Shown piece after piece: positions 7,788 to 18,087 of a DNA stretch of 48,245 nucleotides. This DNA is from Nocardiopsis potens DSM 45234. Lineage in GTDB: Bacteria > Actinomycetota > Actinomycetes > Streptosporangiales > Streptosporangiaceae. The notes under the pieces were generated by a model. That model was given only the letters and a program-made list of their open reading frames with translations, was not told where the DNA came from and did not search any database. The stretch lies in the NCBI RefSeq assembly GCF_000341105.1, contig NZ_ANBB01000070.1:1-48245 (forward strand), in the 5' to 3' direction. Made by a program: the position numbers and the translations under genes. Each line of letters opens with the position of its first letter. Position 1 is the first letter of the stretch.

Positions 7788-8537
7788 TCAGGCCCGGGTG
7801 TAGCGGGCGAAGAGCGCCCCCTCGGACTCCAGCAGGTGCTCCAGCCGGAGCGGGGCGGTGTGCGAGGGCGCGTCGCCGGCCACGATCCGGGAGGCGGCCG
7901 GGCCCAGCAGGTGCGGGCTGGTGGTCAGGCAGAGCTCGTCCAGCAGCCCCGCCGAGGCGAACTCCGCGAGCAGGTGCGGGCCGCCCTCGGTGAGCACCCG
8001 GTTCAGCCCGCGCGCGGCCAGCGCCTGCAGCACCGCCACCGGGCTGACCGACTCCGCGCCGGCGATGATCACCTCGGCGCCGGCCCGCTTCGCCGCGCGG
8101 AGCCGGTCCGGCGGCGCGGAGTCGGTGGTGAACACGATGGTGGGGGCGTCCTCCGGGGCGGAGCCCAGCAGGTCGGGGTGGAGGTCCAGGGTGCGCGTCA
8201 CCACCGCCACCGACGGGGTCGCCGGCCGCCCCTCGCGCAGCCCGGCCCAGACCTCGCGGGGCCGCACCGGGCGGTAGCCCTCGATCCGGGCGGTGGCGGC
8301 GCCGGCCAGCACCACGTCGGACAGCCCGCGCAGCACCCCCATGACGGCGCGGTCCGCGGCGGAGCTGAGCTCGGCGGTGCGCCCGGAGGGCCCCCACGCC
8401 CCGCCGTCGGCGCTGGACACCATGTTGCAGCGGAGCCAGGGCCGGTCGAGTCCGGCGGGGTAGGCGTAGCGGGCGGCGAGGTCGACCTCGGCGCCGGGGT
8501 CGGGCAGCAGGGCGCGGAAGCGCGGGACGGAATCCAT
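7788..8537 (-). CDS. Pyrimidine reductase family protein (RibD C-terminal domain)
   Basis: The 249-residue protein has the dihydrofolate-reductase-like fold of the RibD C-terminal reductase, which uses NADPH to reduce a ribosylated pyrimidine in riboflavin synthesis. Visible motifs are NMVSSADGG (substrate end), a nucleotide-binding stretch around PTIVFTT and the LTEGGPHLL signature. It lacks the N-terminal deaminase domain, as usual in this actinobacterial family. No riboflavin genes are nearby. It starts 10 bp after the glgX stop on the same strand and is probably co-transcribed, so its substrate is uncertain. Confidence 0.85.
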   Translation of the reverse strand: MDSVPRFRALLPDPGAEVDLAARYAYPAGLDRPWLRCNMVSSADGGAWGPSGRTAELSSAADRAVMGVLRGLSDVVLAGAATARIEGYRPVRPREVWAGLREGRPATPSVAVVTRTLDLHPDLLGSAPEDAPTIVFTTDSAPPDRLRAAKRAGAEVIIAGAESVSPVAVLQALAARGLNRVLTEGGPHLLAEFASAGLLDELCLTTSPHLLGPAASRIVAGDAPSHTAPLRLEHLLESEGALFARYTRA

Positions 8538-8547
8538 GGCTGCGAGG

Positions 8548-10671
<2,124 letters not shown>

Positions 10672-10815
10672 GGGTCGCCGTCTCCGCTCCGGGGTCGCTG
10701 CCTCGCCGGTGGGACGGCGGTGCCGCCCGTGGCCCTGCCACCGGTATTGTGCCCGCTTCCGCACCGGATTCCGCGGAACCGGTGCGCGGCGGGGGCGGAT
10801 TCCCCTCCCGCCGGG

Positions 10816-10844
10816 GGTACAAAACCAAACCGAGTGGATATACC
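10816..10844 (+). promoter_or_regulatory. Candidate promoter of the methyltransferase gene
   Basis: GGTACA (10816-10821) and TATACC (10839-10844) are 17 nt apart in an unusually A-rich patch of this intergenic region. Transcription would start about 40 nt before the ATG at 10890. The match to a housekeeping promoter is partial. The glgX promoter should lie in the same divergent region. Confidence 0.3.
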
Positions 10845-10889
10845 GGACCGAAACGACCCTGTGGTCGGCAGAGCCGAGGGAGGACCGGT

Positions 10890-11546
10890 ATGGCGCCGTC
10901 GGAGACCGGAGGGCCCGCCCGGCCCACACGCAGGCAGCTGGCCTCGGCCCGCTGCTACGACCGCCTGATGCGCAGGGCCGACCCGTACTGGGAGGGGCCG
11001 GTCCGCCGCCGGCTGCTCGGCGGGCTCACCGGCCGGGTGCTCGACCTCGGCGCCGGAACCGGGAAGTCCCTGCCCGACCTGGCCGGCGCCGGGCACGTCA
11101 CCGCGGTCGAACCCGCCCCGGGGCGCCGCGCCCTGCTCGCCGAGCGGGCCCGGCGGGCCCCGGTCCCGGTGGAGGTGGCCGACGCCGACGCCGAGCGGCT
11201 GCCCTACCCGGACGCCTCCTTCGACGCGGTCTGCTGCGTCCTGATGCTCTGCTCGGTGGGCGACCAGGCCCGGGCGCTCGCCGAGATCCGCCGGGTCCTG
11301 GCGCCCGGCGGCACCCTCGCCTTCATCGAGCACGTCCGGGAGGAGGAACCCGGGGCGCGCGCCCTGCTGCAGCGCGCGGTGGCCCCGCCGCAGCGCGCCC
11401 TGCTCGGCTGCGACCTGCGCCGCCGCACCGAGGAGGCGATCGGCGCGGCGGGCTTCGCCTTCGAGGAGATCGAACGGCACCGCCCGTTCGGCCCGCTGGT
11501 CCCGTCCCAGCCCATCATCACCGGCCGCGCATCGGCCCCCCGCTGA
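10890..11546 (+). CDS. Class I SAM-dependent methyltransferase
   Basis: The 218-residue protein has motif I VLDLGAGTGKSLPDL (S-adenosylmethionine binding), an acidic motif II (TAVEPAPG), motif III region VADADAERLPYPDASFDAVC and the post-motif LRRVLAPGG-like IRRVLAPGGTLAFIEH. This pattern is that of the UbiE/methyltransferase-11 group acting on small molecules or lipids. The substrate is unknown. ATG 10890 has GGGAGGA 5 nt upstream. It is a single gene convergent with the AidB-like dehydrogenase. Confidence 0.85.
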   Translation: MAPSETGGPARPTRRQLASARCYDRLMRRADPYWEGPVRRRLLGGLTGRVLDLGAGTGKSLPDLAGAGHVTAVEPAPGRRALLAERARRAPVPVEVADADAERLPYPDASFDAVCCVLMLCSVGDQARALAEIRRVLAPGGTLAFIEHVREEEPGARALLQRAVAPPQRALLGCDLRRRTEEAIGAAGFAFEEIERHRPFGPLVPSQPIITGRASAPR

Positions 11547-11625
11547 CACCGCCGGGGAGCCCCTGGCCGGGACCCGGGAGAGGACCCGGCCCCGCCTCGC
11601 CCGGCCCGCCGGCGCCGCTGAGAGG

Positions 11626-11655
11626 CCGGCCGGGCCGCCGGCGCGGCCCGGCCGG
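11626..11655. terminator. Bidirectional terminator hairpin
   Basis: A perfect 12-bp stem (11626-11637 with 11644-11655) with a 6-nt loop lies between the convergent methyltransferase (stop 11546) and AidB-like (stop 11712) genes. Confidence 0.65.
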
Positions 11656-11711
11656 TCATCGCCGGCCGGGCGCCGGGCCTTCCCGTCGGCGCCGGCGGGG
11701 AGTCCCCGGGG

Positions 11712-13343
11712 TCACCCGCGCGGGCGGGCCCGGTCCAGGATCGCCTCGGTGTCGGTGCCGCGCGGCAGGGTGCCGAACACGTCGCCGCGCCCCTCGCCCA
11801 GCCGGGAGGCGGCGAACGCCTCGGCCACCGGCGCCGGGGCGGACCGCAGCAGCAGCGACGCCTGCAGACTCACCGCCAGCAGCCGGACCAGCTCCCGGGC
11901 GCGGAACTCGGCGTCGGAGAGGTCGGACAGCTCGGCGCCGATCCGCTTCAGCGCCGCGTCCAGGTGCGGGTCGGCCCCCTCGGCCAGGCGGATCTCGGCC
12001 AGGAGCGCCTCCGTGCTCTCCGGGCTCCTGGCCATCGCGCGCAGCACGTCCAGCGCGGCGACGTTGCCCGAGCCCTCCCAGATGGAGTTGAGCGGCGACT
12101 CGCGGAACAGCCGGGGCATCCCGGACTCCTCCACGTAGCCGTTGCCGCCCAGGCACTCCAGCGCCTCGGCGGCGTGCGCCGGGGCCCGCTTGGTCACCCA
12201 GAACTTGCCGACCGCCACCGCCAGCCGGCGGAACGCGGCCTCGCCGGCGTCGCCGCGCACGCTCCGGTCGGCGGCGCCGGCCAGCCGGGTCATCAGCGTG
12301 GTCGCCGCCTCCGACTCCAGCGCCAGGTCGGCCAGGACGTTGCGCATCAGCGGCTGGTCGATCAGCGCCTTGCCGAAGGCCCGGCGCTCGCTCGCGTGGT
12401 GCACCGCCTGCAGCAGCCCGGCCCGCATCCCGGCGGCCGACCCGATCACGCAGTCCAGCCGGGTGCCGTTGACCATCTCGATGATGGTGCGCACCCCCTT
12501 GCCGGGCTCGCCCACCCGCCAGGCGAACGCCTCCTCGTACTCGATCTCGGACGAGGCGTTGGACCGGTTGCCCAGCTTGTCCTTGAGCCGCTGCAGCCGC
12601 AGCCGGTTGCGCGAGCCGTCGTCCAGCACCCGCGGCACCAGGAAGCAGGTCAGCCCCTCCGACGCCTGGGCCAGGGTGAGGAACAGGTCGCCCATCGGCG
12701 CCGAGGTGAACCACTTGTGCCCGGTCAGCCGGTAGGTGCCGTCGGCGGCGGGCACCGCCCGGGTGGTGTTGGCCCGCACATCGGAGCCGCCCTGCTTCTC
12801 GGTCATCGACATCCCGGCCAGCAGCCCCTGCTTGGTGCCGGGGGCGCGCAGGCCGAAGTCGTAGCTGCGCGCGGTGAGCAGCGGCTCGAACCGGGCGGAC
12901 AGCTCGGGGGAGTGCCGCAGCGCCGGGACGGCGGCGTAGGTCATCGAGACCGGGCAGCCGTGCCCGCCCTCCACCTGCGACCAGACGAAGAACTTCGCGG
13001 CCCGCGCCACGTGCGCGCCGGGCCGCTCGTCGGCCCACGGTGCGGCGTGCAGCCCGTGGCCGACGGCGGTGTCCATCAGCACGTGCCAGGCCGGGTGGAA
13101 GTCCACCTCGTCGATCCGGTTGCCGTACCGGTCGTGCGTGCGCAGCTCGGGCTCGTTGGCGTTGGCCTGCTCGCCCCAGGCCCGCGCCCGCGCCGTCCCG
13201 GCGAGCCGCCCCAGCTCGTGCAGCTCTCCGGCGGCCCAGCCGGCCCCCTCCCGCTCCAGCCCCGCGGTGAGCGCGTCGTCCGCCGCGACGTCGTAGTCCT
13301 CCAGCGGGCTCGCCTGGTTGAACACTTCATGGGTGGCGGGCAT
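11712..13343 (-). CDS. AidB-like acyl-CoA dehydrogenase
   Basis: The 543-residue flavoprotein is of the AidB branch of the acyl-CoA dehydrogenases, which in Escherichia coli is part of the adaptive response to alkylation damage and binds DNA. Recognisable blocks are MSMTEKQGGSDVRANTT (FAD and substrate region), GHKWFTSAPMGD, an IGSAAGMRAGLLQAVHHASERRAFGK-type helix region and CLGGNGYVEESGMPRLFRESPLNSIWEGSGN. The length fits AidB (about 540) rather than the usual 380-residue dehydrogenases. ATG 13343 has a GGAAGGGA sequence upstream. The adjacent Uma2-type gene may be co-transcribed but has no obvious functional tie. Whether this protein has enzymatic or protective activity cannot be told from sequence. 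Confidence 0.88.
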   Translation of the reverse strand: MPATHEVFNQASPLEDYDVAADDALTAGLEREGAGWAAGELHELGRLAGTARARAWGEQANANEPELRTHDRYGNRIDEVDFHPAWHVLMDTAVGHGLHAAPWADERPGAHVARAAKFFVWSQVEGGHGCPVSMTYAAVPALRHSPELSARFEPLLTARSYDFGLRAPGTKQGLLAGMSMTEKQGGSDVRANTTRAVPAADGTYRLTGHKWFTSAPMGDLFLTLAQASEGLTCFLVPRVLDDGSRNRLRLQRLKDKLGNRSNASSEIEYEEAFAWRVGEPGKGVRTIIEMVNGTRLDCVIGSAAGMRAGLLQAVHHASERRAFGKALIDQPLMRNVLADLALESEAATTLMTRLAGAADRSVRGDAGEAAFRRLAVAVGKFWVTKRAPAHAAEALECLGGNGYVEESGMPRLFRESPLNSIWEGSGNVAALDVLRAMARSPESTEALLAEIRLAEGADPHLDAALKRIGAELSDLSDAEFRARELVRLLAVSLQASLLLRSAPAPVAEAFAASRLGEGRGDVFGTLPRGTDTEAILDRARPRG

Positions 13344-13450
13344 GGGGGCGCCGTCCCTTCCGAATCCCGTTCGGTACCGATCGGCGCCAGCCTATCCCGC
13401 CGCCCCCGGCCGCACCGATACGGGGAGCGCCCCGGGCCCGGCGGAACCGC

Positions 13451-14062
13451 TCAGCCCCCGTACCGGGGCAGCCCCTCGGTCTCGATCTCGACGTCCTTCA
13501 ACGGGGCGGGCAGCACCACGGTGTCGCCGAACTTCATCCGACTGATCGCCTGGTATGCACCCTCGCGAGGGTTCGAGTGGAGAACGATCGAACCGTCCCG
13601 GGGGTCGACCAGAAGGAAAAGGGGGATCTCCATCCCCGCGTAGACCTGAGGCTTCAGCTTGATGTCCGTTTCGGCATTACTTCGGGAGACCACTTCCATC
13701 ACGAAACAGAACGCCTCGGGGTGGATGAGCCAGTGGTCCTCCGCCGCCTCGACGGGCATCACCGCGAGATCAGGAGTCACGTAATCCGCGTTCTGCCCGT
13801 GTTCGCCGATGGAGACGACCTGATAGCACTCCAGATCATCTGGAAGTCGGGTGACGAGCTGACGGTGGACTCGACTGACCACAGTGCCGTGCAGCGCGGA
13901 AGGGGTAGGGGACACGACGATGCTTCCTCCGAGGATCTCCACCCGATAACCGTCGGGGAGCATCTCGGCCGTCTTCTCGGCGACCGTGCGCAGCGAAGGC
14001 TCTTCCGTGCGATTGGAAAAGGCCTCGACTGATTCGAGCCGCTCGGCTGCTGCCACGGACAT
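13451..14062 (-). CDS. Uma2-family PD-(D/E)XK endonuclease
   Basis: The 203-residue protein has the Uma2 (DUF820) fold of restriction-type nucleases: a VEILGGSIVVSPTPS strand-turn, an Asp in YVTPDLAV, a Glu in FVMEVVS and a Lys-containing KLKPQVYA stretch that together form the usual metal site. The family is common and often multicopy in Actinobacteria; its biological role is unsettled. ATG 14062 was chosen over an in-frame ATG 30 nt upstream because AAGGAGG precedes it at good distance. Base composition is visibly less GC-rich than in neighbours, which may reflect acquisition by transfer. Confidence 0.85.
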   Translation of the reverse strand: MSVAAAERLESVEAFSNRTEEPSLRTVAEKTAEMLPDGYRVEILGGSIVVSPTPSALHGTVVSRVHRQLVTRLPDDLECYQVVSIGEHGQNADYVTPDLAVMPVEAAEDHWLIHPEAFCFVMEVVSRSNAETDIKLKPQVYAGMEIPLFLLVDPRDGSIVLHSNPREGAYQAISRMKFGDTVVLPAPLKDVEIETEGLPRYGG

Positions 14063-14202
14063 GGGTTCTGCTCCTCCTTGAGACTCCGCCATCGTAGGGA
14101 ACAGCCCCTCTCCATGTCCGGGAAATCACCAGGATTCCAGGACTCAGCGTAGTCACCGGAGGGGCCGGTCTCCAGCCTCGCCGCCGTGCCGCCTGGACCG
14201 GT

Positions 14203-14236
14203 GCGGCCGCCGCCCCGGGGTGGGGGCGGCGGCCGC
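14203..14236 (-). terminator. Terminator of the sulfur operon
   Basis: A perfect 14-bp GC stem (14203-14216 with 14223-14236) with a 6-nt loop lies 12 nt beyond the cbiX stop on the reverse strand. It closes the sir-cysH-cbiX unit and separates it from the Uma2 gene. Confidence 0.7.
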
Positions 14237-14247
14237 GTGGTCGGTGG

Positions 14248-15036
14248 TCAGCGGGCGGGGAGGCGGGGGAAGGACGGTTCGGTGCGCAGGGCCTCGGTGT
14301 AGCGGTGCAGGGCCAGGGCGGCCGTCTCCGGGAGGTCGCCGAGCGGTTCGGAGACCGCGGCGGCGCCCTCGGACAGGGCCTGGTCGCGGACCCGGTCGGA
14401 GAAGAGGCCGGGGGCGAGCAGGTAGGTGGCGACGGCGACCCGCGGGGCGCCGCCGGCGCGCAGCCGGGCGACGGCCTGCGCCGGGGCGGGCGAGGCCATC
14501 GAGGCGAACGCCGGGACCACCGAGCGCCACGGGCCGCGGGCGGCCAGCCGCTCGGCGGCCCGGGCCACCACCGCGTTGGCCGCCGGGTCGCTGGAGCCGG
14601 CCGAGGCCAGCACCAGCGAGGTGTCCGGGGACGCCCGCACCCCCGTCTCGTGCAGCCGCCGCTCCACCGCGTCCAGCAGCCACGGGTGCGGGCCCAGCGT
14701 GGACGCGTAGCGGATGCGCAGCCACGGGACGGCCGCGCTCACCCGCTCCAGCAGCCGGGGCAGGTCCACCCGGCTGTGGTAGGCGGCGGTGAGCAGCGCG
14801 GGCAGTACCACCGCCTCGCCCGCCCCGTCCGCGGCCAGGCGGGTCAGTGCCGCCTCCGCGCCGGGCTCGGCGTGGTCCAGGTAGGCGGTGCGGACGTCCA
14901 GGTCCGGGCGGAGCGCCCGGACCCGCTCGAAGATCCGCTCGACCGCCTCGGAGGAGCGCGGGTCGGCGCTGCCGTGCGCCACCGCGAGCAGCGGCGCCGG
15001 CCGGTGCGCGGAGCGCGTCGGGTCGCCGGCGCTCAC
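14248..15036 (-). CDS. Sirohydrochlorin chelatase (CbiX/SirB type)
   Basis: It inserts a metal, here most likely Fe2+, into sirohydrochlorin to make siroheme, the cofactor of the sulfite reductase encoded in the same operon. The 262-residue protein is two tandem chelatase-like halves. The first has LLAVAHGSADPR (metal-binding His) and LPALLTAAYHSRVDLPRLL; the second has LVLASAGSSDP, in which the equivalent His is replaced, and VATYLLAPGLFSDRV. GTG 15036 overlaps the cysH stop (GTGA), so the two are coupled. A cobalt role (cobalamin) is less likely given this context. Confidence 0.88.
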   Translation of the reverse strand: MSAGDPTRSAHRPAPLLAVAHGSADPRSSEAVERIFERVRALRPDLDVRTAYLDHAEPGAEAALTRLAADGAGEAVVLPALLTAAYHSRVDLPRLLERVSAAVPWLRIRYASTLGPHPWLLDAVERRLHETGVRASPDTSLVLASAGSSDPAANAVVARAAERLAARGPWRSVVPAFASMASPAPAQAVARLRAGGAPRVAVATYLLAPGLFSDRVRDQALSEGAAAVSEPLGDLPETAALALHRYTEALRTEPSFPRLPAR

Positions 15037-15764
15037 AGGTGGATCCCGCACTCGGTCTTGCCCAGCCCCGCCCAGCGGCCGCTGCGCGGGTCGGCGCCCG
15101 GCTCGACGCGGCTGGTGCAGGGGGCGCAGCCGATCGAGGGGTAGCCGTCGTACTGGAGCGGGTTGACGATGACGCCGTTCTCCGCCATGTAGGCGTCCAC
15201 GTCCTCCTGGGTCCAGCCGGCGATCGGGTTGACCTTGACCATCCGCCGGCGCCGGTCCCACTGGACGGTGCCGATGCCGCGCCGGGTCGACGCGTCGTCC
15301 CGGCGCAGCCCGCTGAGCCAGGCGTCGTAGGGCTCCAGCGCCTCCTTCAGCGGCTCCACCTTGCGCAGGTGGCAGCAGATGGACGGGTTCCGGCCGTGCA
15401 GCCGCGGCCCCAGGTCGCGGTCCTGCTCGGCCACGGTGCGCCGGGGCTCCACGTTGATCAGGTTGATCGGGTACATCGCCGCGACCGCGTCGCGGGTGCC
15501 GATGGTCTCGGCGAAGTGGTAGCCGGTGTCCAGGAAGATCACGTCGATGCCCGGCACGGTCCTGGAGACCAGGTCGACCATGAGGGCGTCGGCCATCGAG
15601 GAGGTCATGCAGAGCCGGTCGCCGAAGGTCTCCGCGGCCCAGGCGATGACCTCCCGGGCCGGGGCCCCCTCCAGTTCGCGGGCGGCGCGCTCGGCCAGGG
15701 CGCGCCGCTCCTCGTCCTCGGCGGCGGTCCGCCCGCCGTCGGTGCGGGTGTCGGTGGCGTTCAT
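15033..15764 (-). CDS. cysH: Adenylyl-sulfate (APS/PAPS) reductase
   Basis: It reduces activated sulfate to sulfite with thioredoxin. The 243-residue protein has the PP-loop-like N-terminus (LCMTSSMADALMVDLV), Cys130-Cys131 (ICCHLRK) and Cys213/Cys216 (GCAPC). These four cysteines bind a 4Fe-4S cluster, which marks enzymes using APS rather than PAPS. The catalytic Cys239 is in the C-terminal ECGIHL. The gene overlaps the upstream zinc-ribbon gene by 4 nt and cbiX by 4 nt, a tightly coupled operon. The ATP sulfurylase genes (cysD/cysN) often found here are absent from the window. Confidence 0.93.
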   Translation of the reverse strand: MNATDTRTDGGRTAAEDEERRALAERAARELEGAPAREVIAWAAETFGDRLCMTSSMADALMVDLVSRTVPGIDVIFLDTGYHFAETIGTRDAVAAMYPINLINVEPRRTVAEQDRDLGPRLHGRNPSICCHLRKVEPLKEALEPYDAWLSGLRRDDASTRRGIGTVQWDRRRRMVKVNPIAGWTQEDVDAYMAENGVIVNPLQYDGYPSIGCAPCTSRVEPGADPRSGRWAGLGKTECGIHL

Positions 15765-15967
15765 CGGTTCCCATCCGTCCCGGTCGGGCCCGCGCCGCCG
15801 CCGGCGACGGCGGCGCTGCGCAGCCCGACGAACTTGACCCGGAAGACGCGGGCGCAGGAGTGGCAGGCCCAGGCGTAGCCCGCGCCCTTCTCCGCGTCCC
15901 CCTCGTGCGGCACGAGGTCCTCGTCGCCGCAGTACGGGCAGTAGTGGGGCGCTGCCCTCTCGCTCAT
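15761..15967 (-). CDS. Small zinc-ribbon protein in the sulfur operon
   Basis: The 68-residue protein has two CxxC pairs (CPYCG at 10-14, CHSC at about 35-38), a probable zinc ribbon, and a Gly-rich tail. It lies between sir and cysH and overlaps the cysH start by 4 nt (ATGA), with 28 bp to the sir stop. Small CxxC proteins at this place are common in actinobacterial sulfite-reductase operons; no biochemical role is established that I know. A part in iron-sulfur or metal delivery to SirA/CysH is a guess. Confidence 0.75.
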   Translation of the reverse strand: MSERAAPHYCPYCGDEDLVPHEGDAEKGAGYAWACHSCARVFRVKFVGLRSAAVAGGGAGPTGTDGNR

Positions 15968-15995
15968 CGGCGGTCCCCTTCCCGTTCCGGTGCGC

Positions 15996-17672
15996 TCACT
16001 TCAGGTCCGCGTCGTCGGCGCGGGCGGCCCACACCGCGAAGGGCTCGCCCTCCTCCCGCTTCTCCAGGAAGCGGCGGAGCACCCGCTCGATGTAGTCGGG
16101 GAGCTCGTCGGCGGTGGTCTTCAGGCCGCGCACCTTGCGGCCGAACGCGGCGTTGAGGCCCATGGCGCCGCCCAGGTGCACCTGGTAGCCCTCGACCTGG
16201 CGCCCGTCGCCGTCGGTGACCAGCTGGCCCTTGAGGCCGATGTCGGCGACCTGGATCCGGGCGCAGGAGTTGGGGCAGCCGTTGATGTTGACGCTGACCG
16301 GCTCGGGGAAGTCGGGCAGCCGCTTCTCCAGCTCGTCGATGAGCGAGGCGCCGCGCGCCTTGGTCTCCACGATGGCCAGCTTGCAGAACTCGATGCCGGT
16401 GCAGGCCATGGTCTGGCGGCGGAACACGCTCGGCCGGACCTGCAGGTCCTCGGCCTCCAGCGCGGCCGTGATGCCCTCGGTCCGGGACTCCTCGACGTCC
16501 AGCACGACCAGCTTCTGGTCGGCGGTGGTGCGGATCCGGTCCGAGCCGTGCGCCTCGGCGATGTCGGCGATCCGGGCCAGCTTGGTGCCGGAGACCCGGC
16601 CCACCCGGGGGGCGAAGCCGACGTAGTACCGGCCGTCGCGCTGCCGGTGCACGCCGACGTGGTCGCGGCGGACCCCGGGGTCGAGCACCGGCTCCGGGCC
16701 GTCGGGCAGCCGGTAGCCGAGGTACTCCTGCTCCAGCACCTCGCGGAACCGCTCCGCGCCCCAGTCCTTGATCAGGAACTTGATCCGGGCGCGGTGCCGC
16801 AGCCGCCGGTAGCCGTAGTCGCGGAAGATCGCGCACACCCCGGCCCACACCTCGGAGACCCGCTCCGGGGCGATGAAGGCCCCCAGCCGCTGGGCGAACA
16901 TCGGGTTGGTGGAGAGGCCGCCGCCGACGTACAGGTCGTAGCCGGGGGCGCCGTCCGGGCCGACCACCCCGGCGAAGGCGACGTCGTTGATCTCGTGGTT
17001 GACGCAGTGCACCGAGCAGCCGGAGACCGAGGTCTTGAACTTGCGCGGCAGGTTGGAGAAGAGCGGGCTGCCGATGTGCTCGTCGTAGATCCGCCGGATC
17101 TGCGGGGAGGCGTCGATGACCTCGTCCTCGGCGATCCCGGCGAGCGGGCAGCCGAGGATGACCCGCGGGGTGTCGCCGCAGGCCTCGGTGGTGGACAGGC
17201 CCACCGCCTCCAGCTTCTCCCAGATGGCCGGGACGTCCTCGATCCGGACCCAGTGCAGCTGCACGTTCTGCCGGTCGGTGATGTCGGCGGTGTCGCGGCC
17301 GTAGGCGGTGGAGATCTCCGCGATGGCGCGCAGCTGGGCGACGGTGAGCTGGCCGCCGTCGATGCGGATCCGCAGCATGAAGTAGCGGTCGTCGAGCTCC
17401 TCGGGCTCCAGCACCGCGGTCTTGCCGCCGTCGATGCCCGGGGCGCGCTGGGTGTACAGCCCGAACCAGCGGAACCGGCCCCGCAGGTCGGCGGGGTCGA
17501 TCGAGTCGAAGCCGGCCTTGGAGTAGATGTCGATGATGCGCTGCCGGACGTTGAGCCCGTCGTCGTTCTTCTTGTTCTCCTCGTTCTTGTTGAGCGGCTC
17601 CCGGTAGCCGAGGGCCCACTGGCCCTCGCCCCGGCGCGGGCGGGGGCGGGACGTCGTCGTGGAAGGAGGCAT
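15996..17672 (-). CDS. sir: Ferredoxin-dependent sulfite reductase (nitrite/sulfite reductase family)
   Basis: It reduces sulfite to sulfide with six electrons from ferredoxin, using siroheme and a 4Fe-4S cluster. The 558-residue protein has the two-fold ferrodoxin-like repeat of the family. Cluster ligands are Cys424-x5-Cys430 (ACTGIEFC) and Cys466-x3-Cys470 (GCPNSC). Tyr73 and Cys165 match in spacing the Tyr-Cys crosslink of Mycobacterium tuberculosis NirA/SirA, which points to sulfite rather than nitrite reduction. ATG 17672 has GGAGG 10 nt upstream. It is the first gene of the operon and is preceded by a conserved leader peptide. Confidence 0.92.
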   Translation of the reverse strand: MPPSTTTSRPRPRRGEGQWALGYREPLNKNEENKKNDDGLNVRQRIIDIYSKAGFDSIDPADLRGRFRWFGLYTQRAPGIDGGKTAVLEPEELDDRYFMLRIRIDGGQLTVAQLRAIAEISTAYGRDTADITDRQNVQLHWVRIEDVPAIWEKLEAVGLSTTEACGDTPRVILGCPLAGIAEDEVIDASPQIRRIYDEHIGSPLFSNLPRKFKTSVSGCSVHCVNHEINDVAFAGVVGPDGAPGYDLYVGGGLSTNPMFAQRLGAFIAPERVSEVWAGVCAIFRDYGYRRLRHRARIKFLIKDWGAERFREVLEQEYLGYRLPDGPEPVLDPGVRRDHVGVHRQRDGRYYVGFAPRVGRVSGTKLARIADIAEAHGSDRIRTTADQKLVVLDVEESRTEGITAALEAEDLQVRPSVFRRQTMACTGIEFCKLAIVETKARGASLIDELEKRLPDFPEPVSVNINGCPNSCARIQVADIGLKGQLVTDGDGRQVEGYQVHLGGAMGLNAAFGRKVRGLKTTADELPDYIERVLRRFLEKREEGEPFAVWAARADDADLK

Positions 17673-17883
17673 TGCTGGGGATCCTCCGTGCGGATCGCGG
17701 GGCCGGGAGGCGGCCGCCGCGCACCACGTTCCGGCTCCGCCGCCCGGCACGCCGTCGTGATCCGGGCAGGGGGCTGTTCGGCCGGTTCGGGGTGGGTGAC
17801 GTCGGCGCCGCCCGGGCCCCAGTGAGAACTGGGCGGGATCATCGGGCGCGGGGTCTGCGGTAACCCGGCGCGCTGCGGCGGAG

Positions 17884-17952
17884 TCAGCCGACGTGGCGAC
17901 AGATGGCGCTGCTGACCCGGAGCAGGTCCACGTGCCGGCGCACGTAGAGCAT
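17884..17952 (-). CDS. Putative leader peptide of the sulfur operon
   Basis: The 22-residue peptide MLYVRRHVDLLRVSSAICRH plus VG has the pattern RRHVDLxRVSSAICR, which is recurrent in actinobacterial short ORFs upstream of sulfur metabolism genes. The Cys near the C-terminus suggests ribosome stalling on low cysteinyl-tRNA as a sensor, an inference. An alternative start at ATG 17973 or 17970 gives 28-29 residues. No clear Shine-Dalgarno sequence is seen at any of them. The stop lies 211 nt before sir, leaving room for an attenuator. A 6-bp stem with a GAGA loop (17818-17833) is the most obvious local hairpin. Confidence 0.75.
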   Translation of the reverse strand: MLYVRRHVDLLRVSSAICRHVG

Positions 17953-18087
17953 GGGGTCGATCGCAGCCATCATGCTGAAGACGATCGCACGGAGGGCGAC
18001 CGGCTGTCCAGGCCCGGCCGGCGGGCGGGGGCAGTGAAGCGGGTCACGTCGGCCGCTCATCCGGTTCCGGGCAGGTCACGTTCGGCT

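Noticed and set aside
10890-13343. Methyltransferase plus AidB-like dehydrogenase as an alkylation-repair unit
   Set aside because: The genes are convergent, separated by a terminator, and the methyltransferase has none of the features of Ada or DNA methyl transfer proteins.
15761-15967. Zinc-ribbon gene as a spurious short frame
   Set aside because: Kept as a gene: two CxxC pairs, ATGA overlap with cysH and recurrence of such proteins in this operon type support it.
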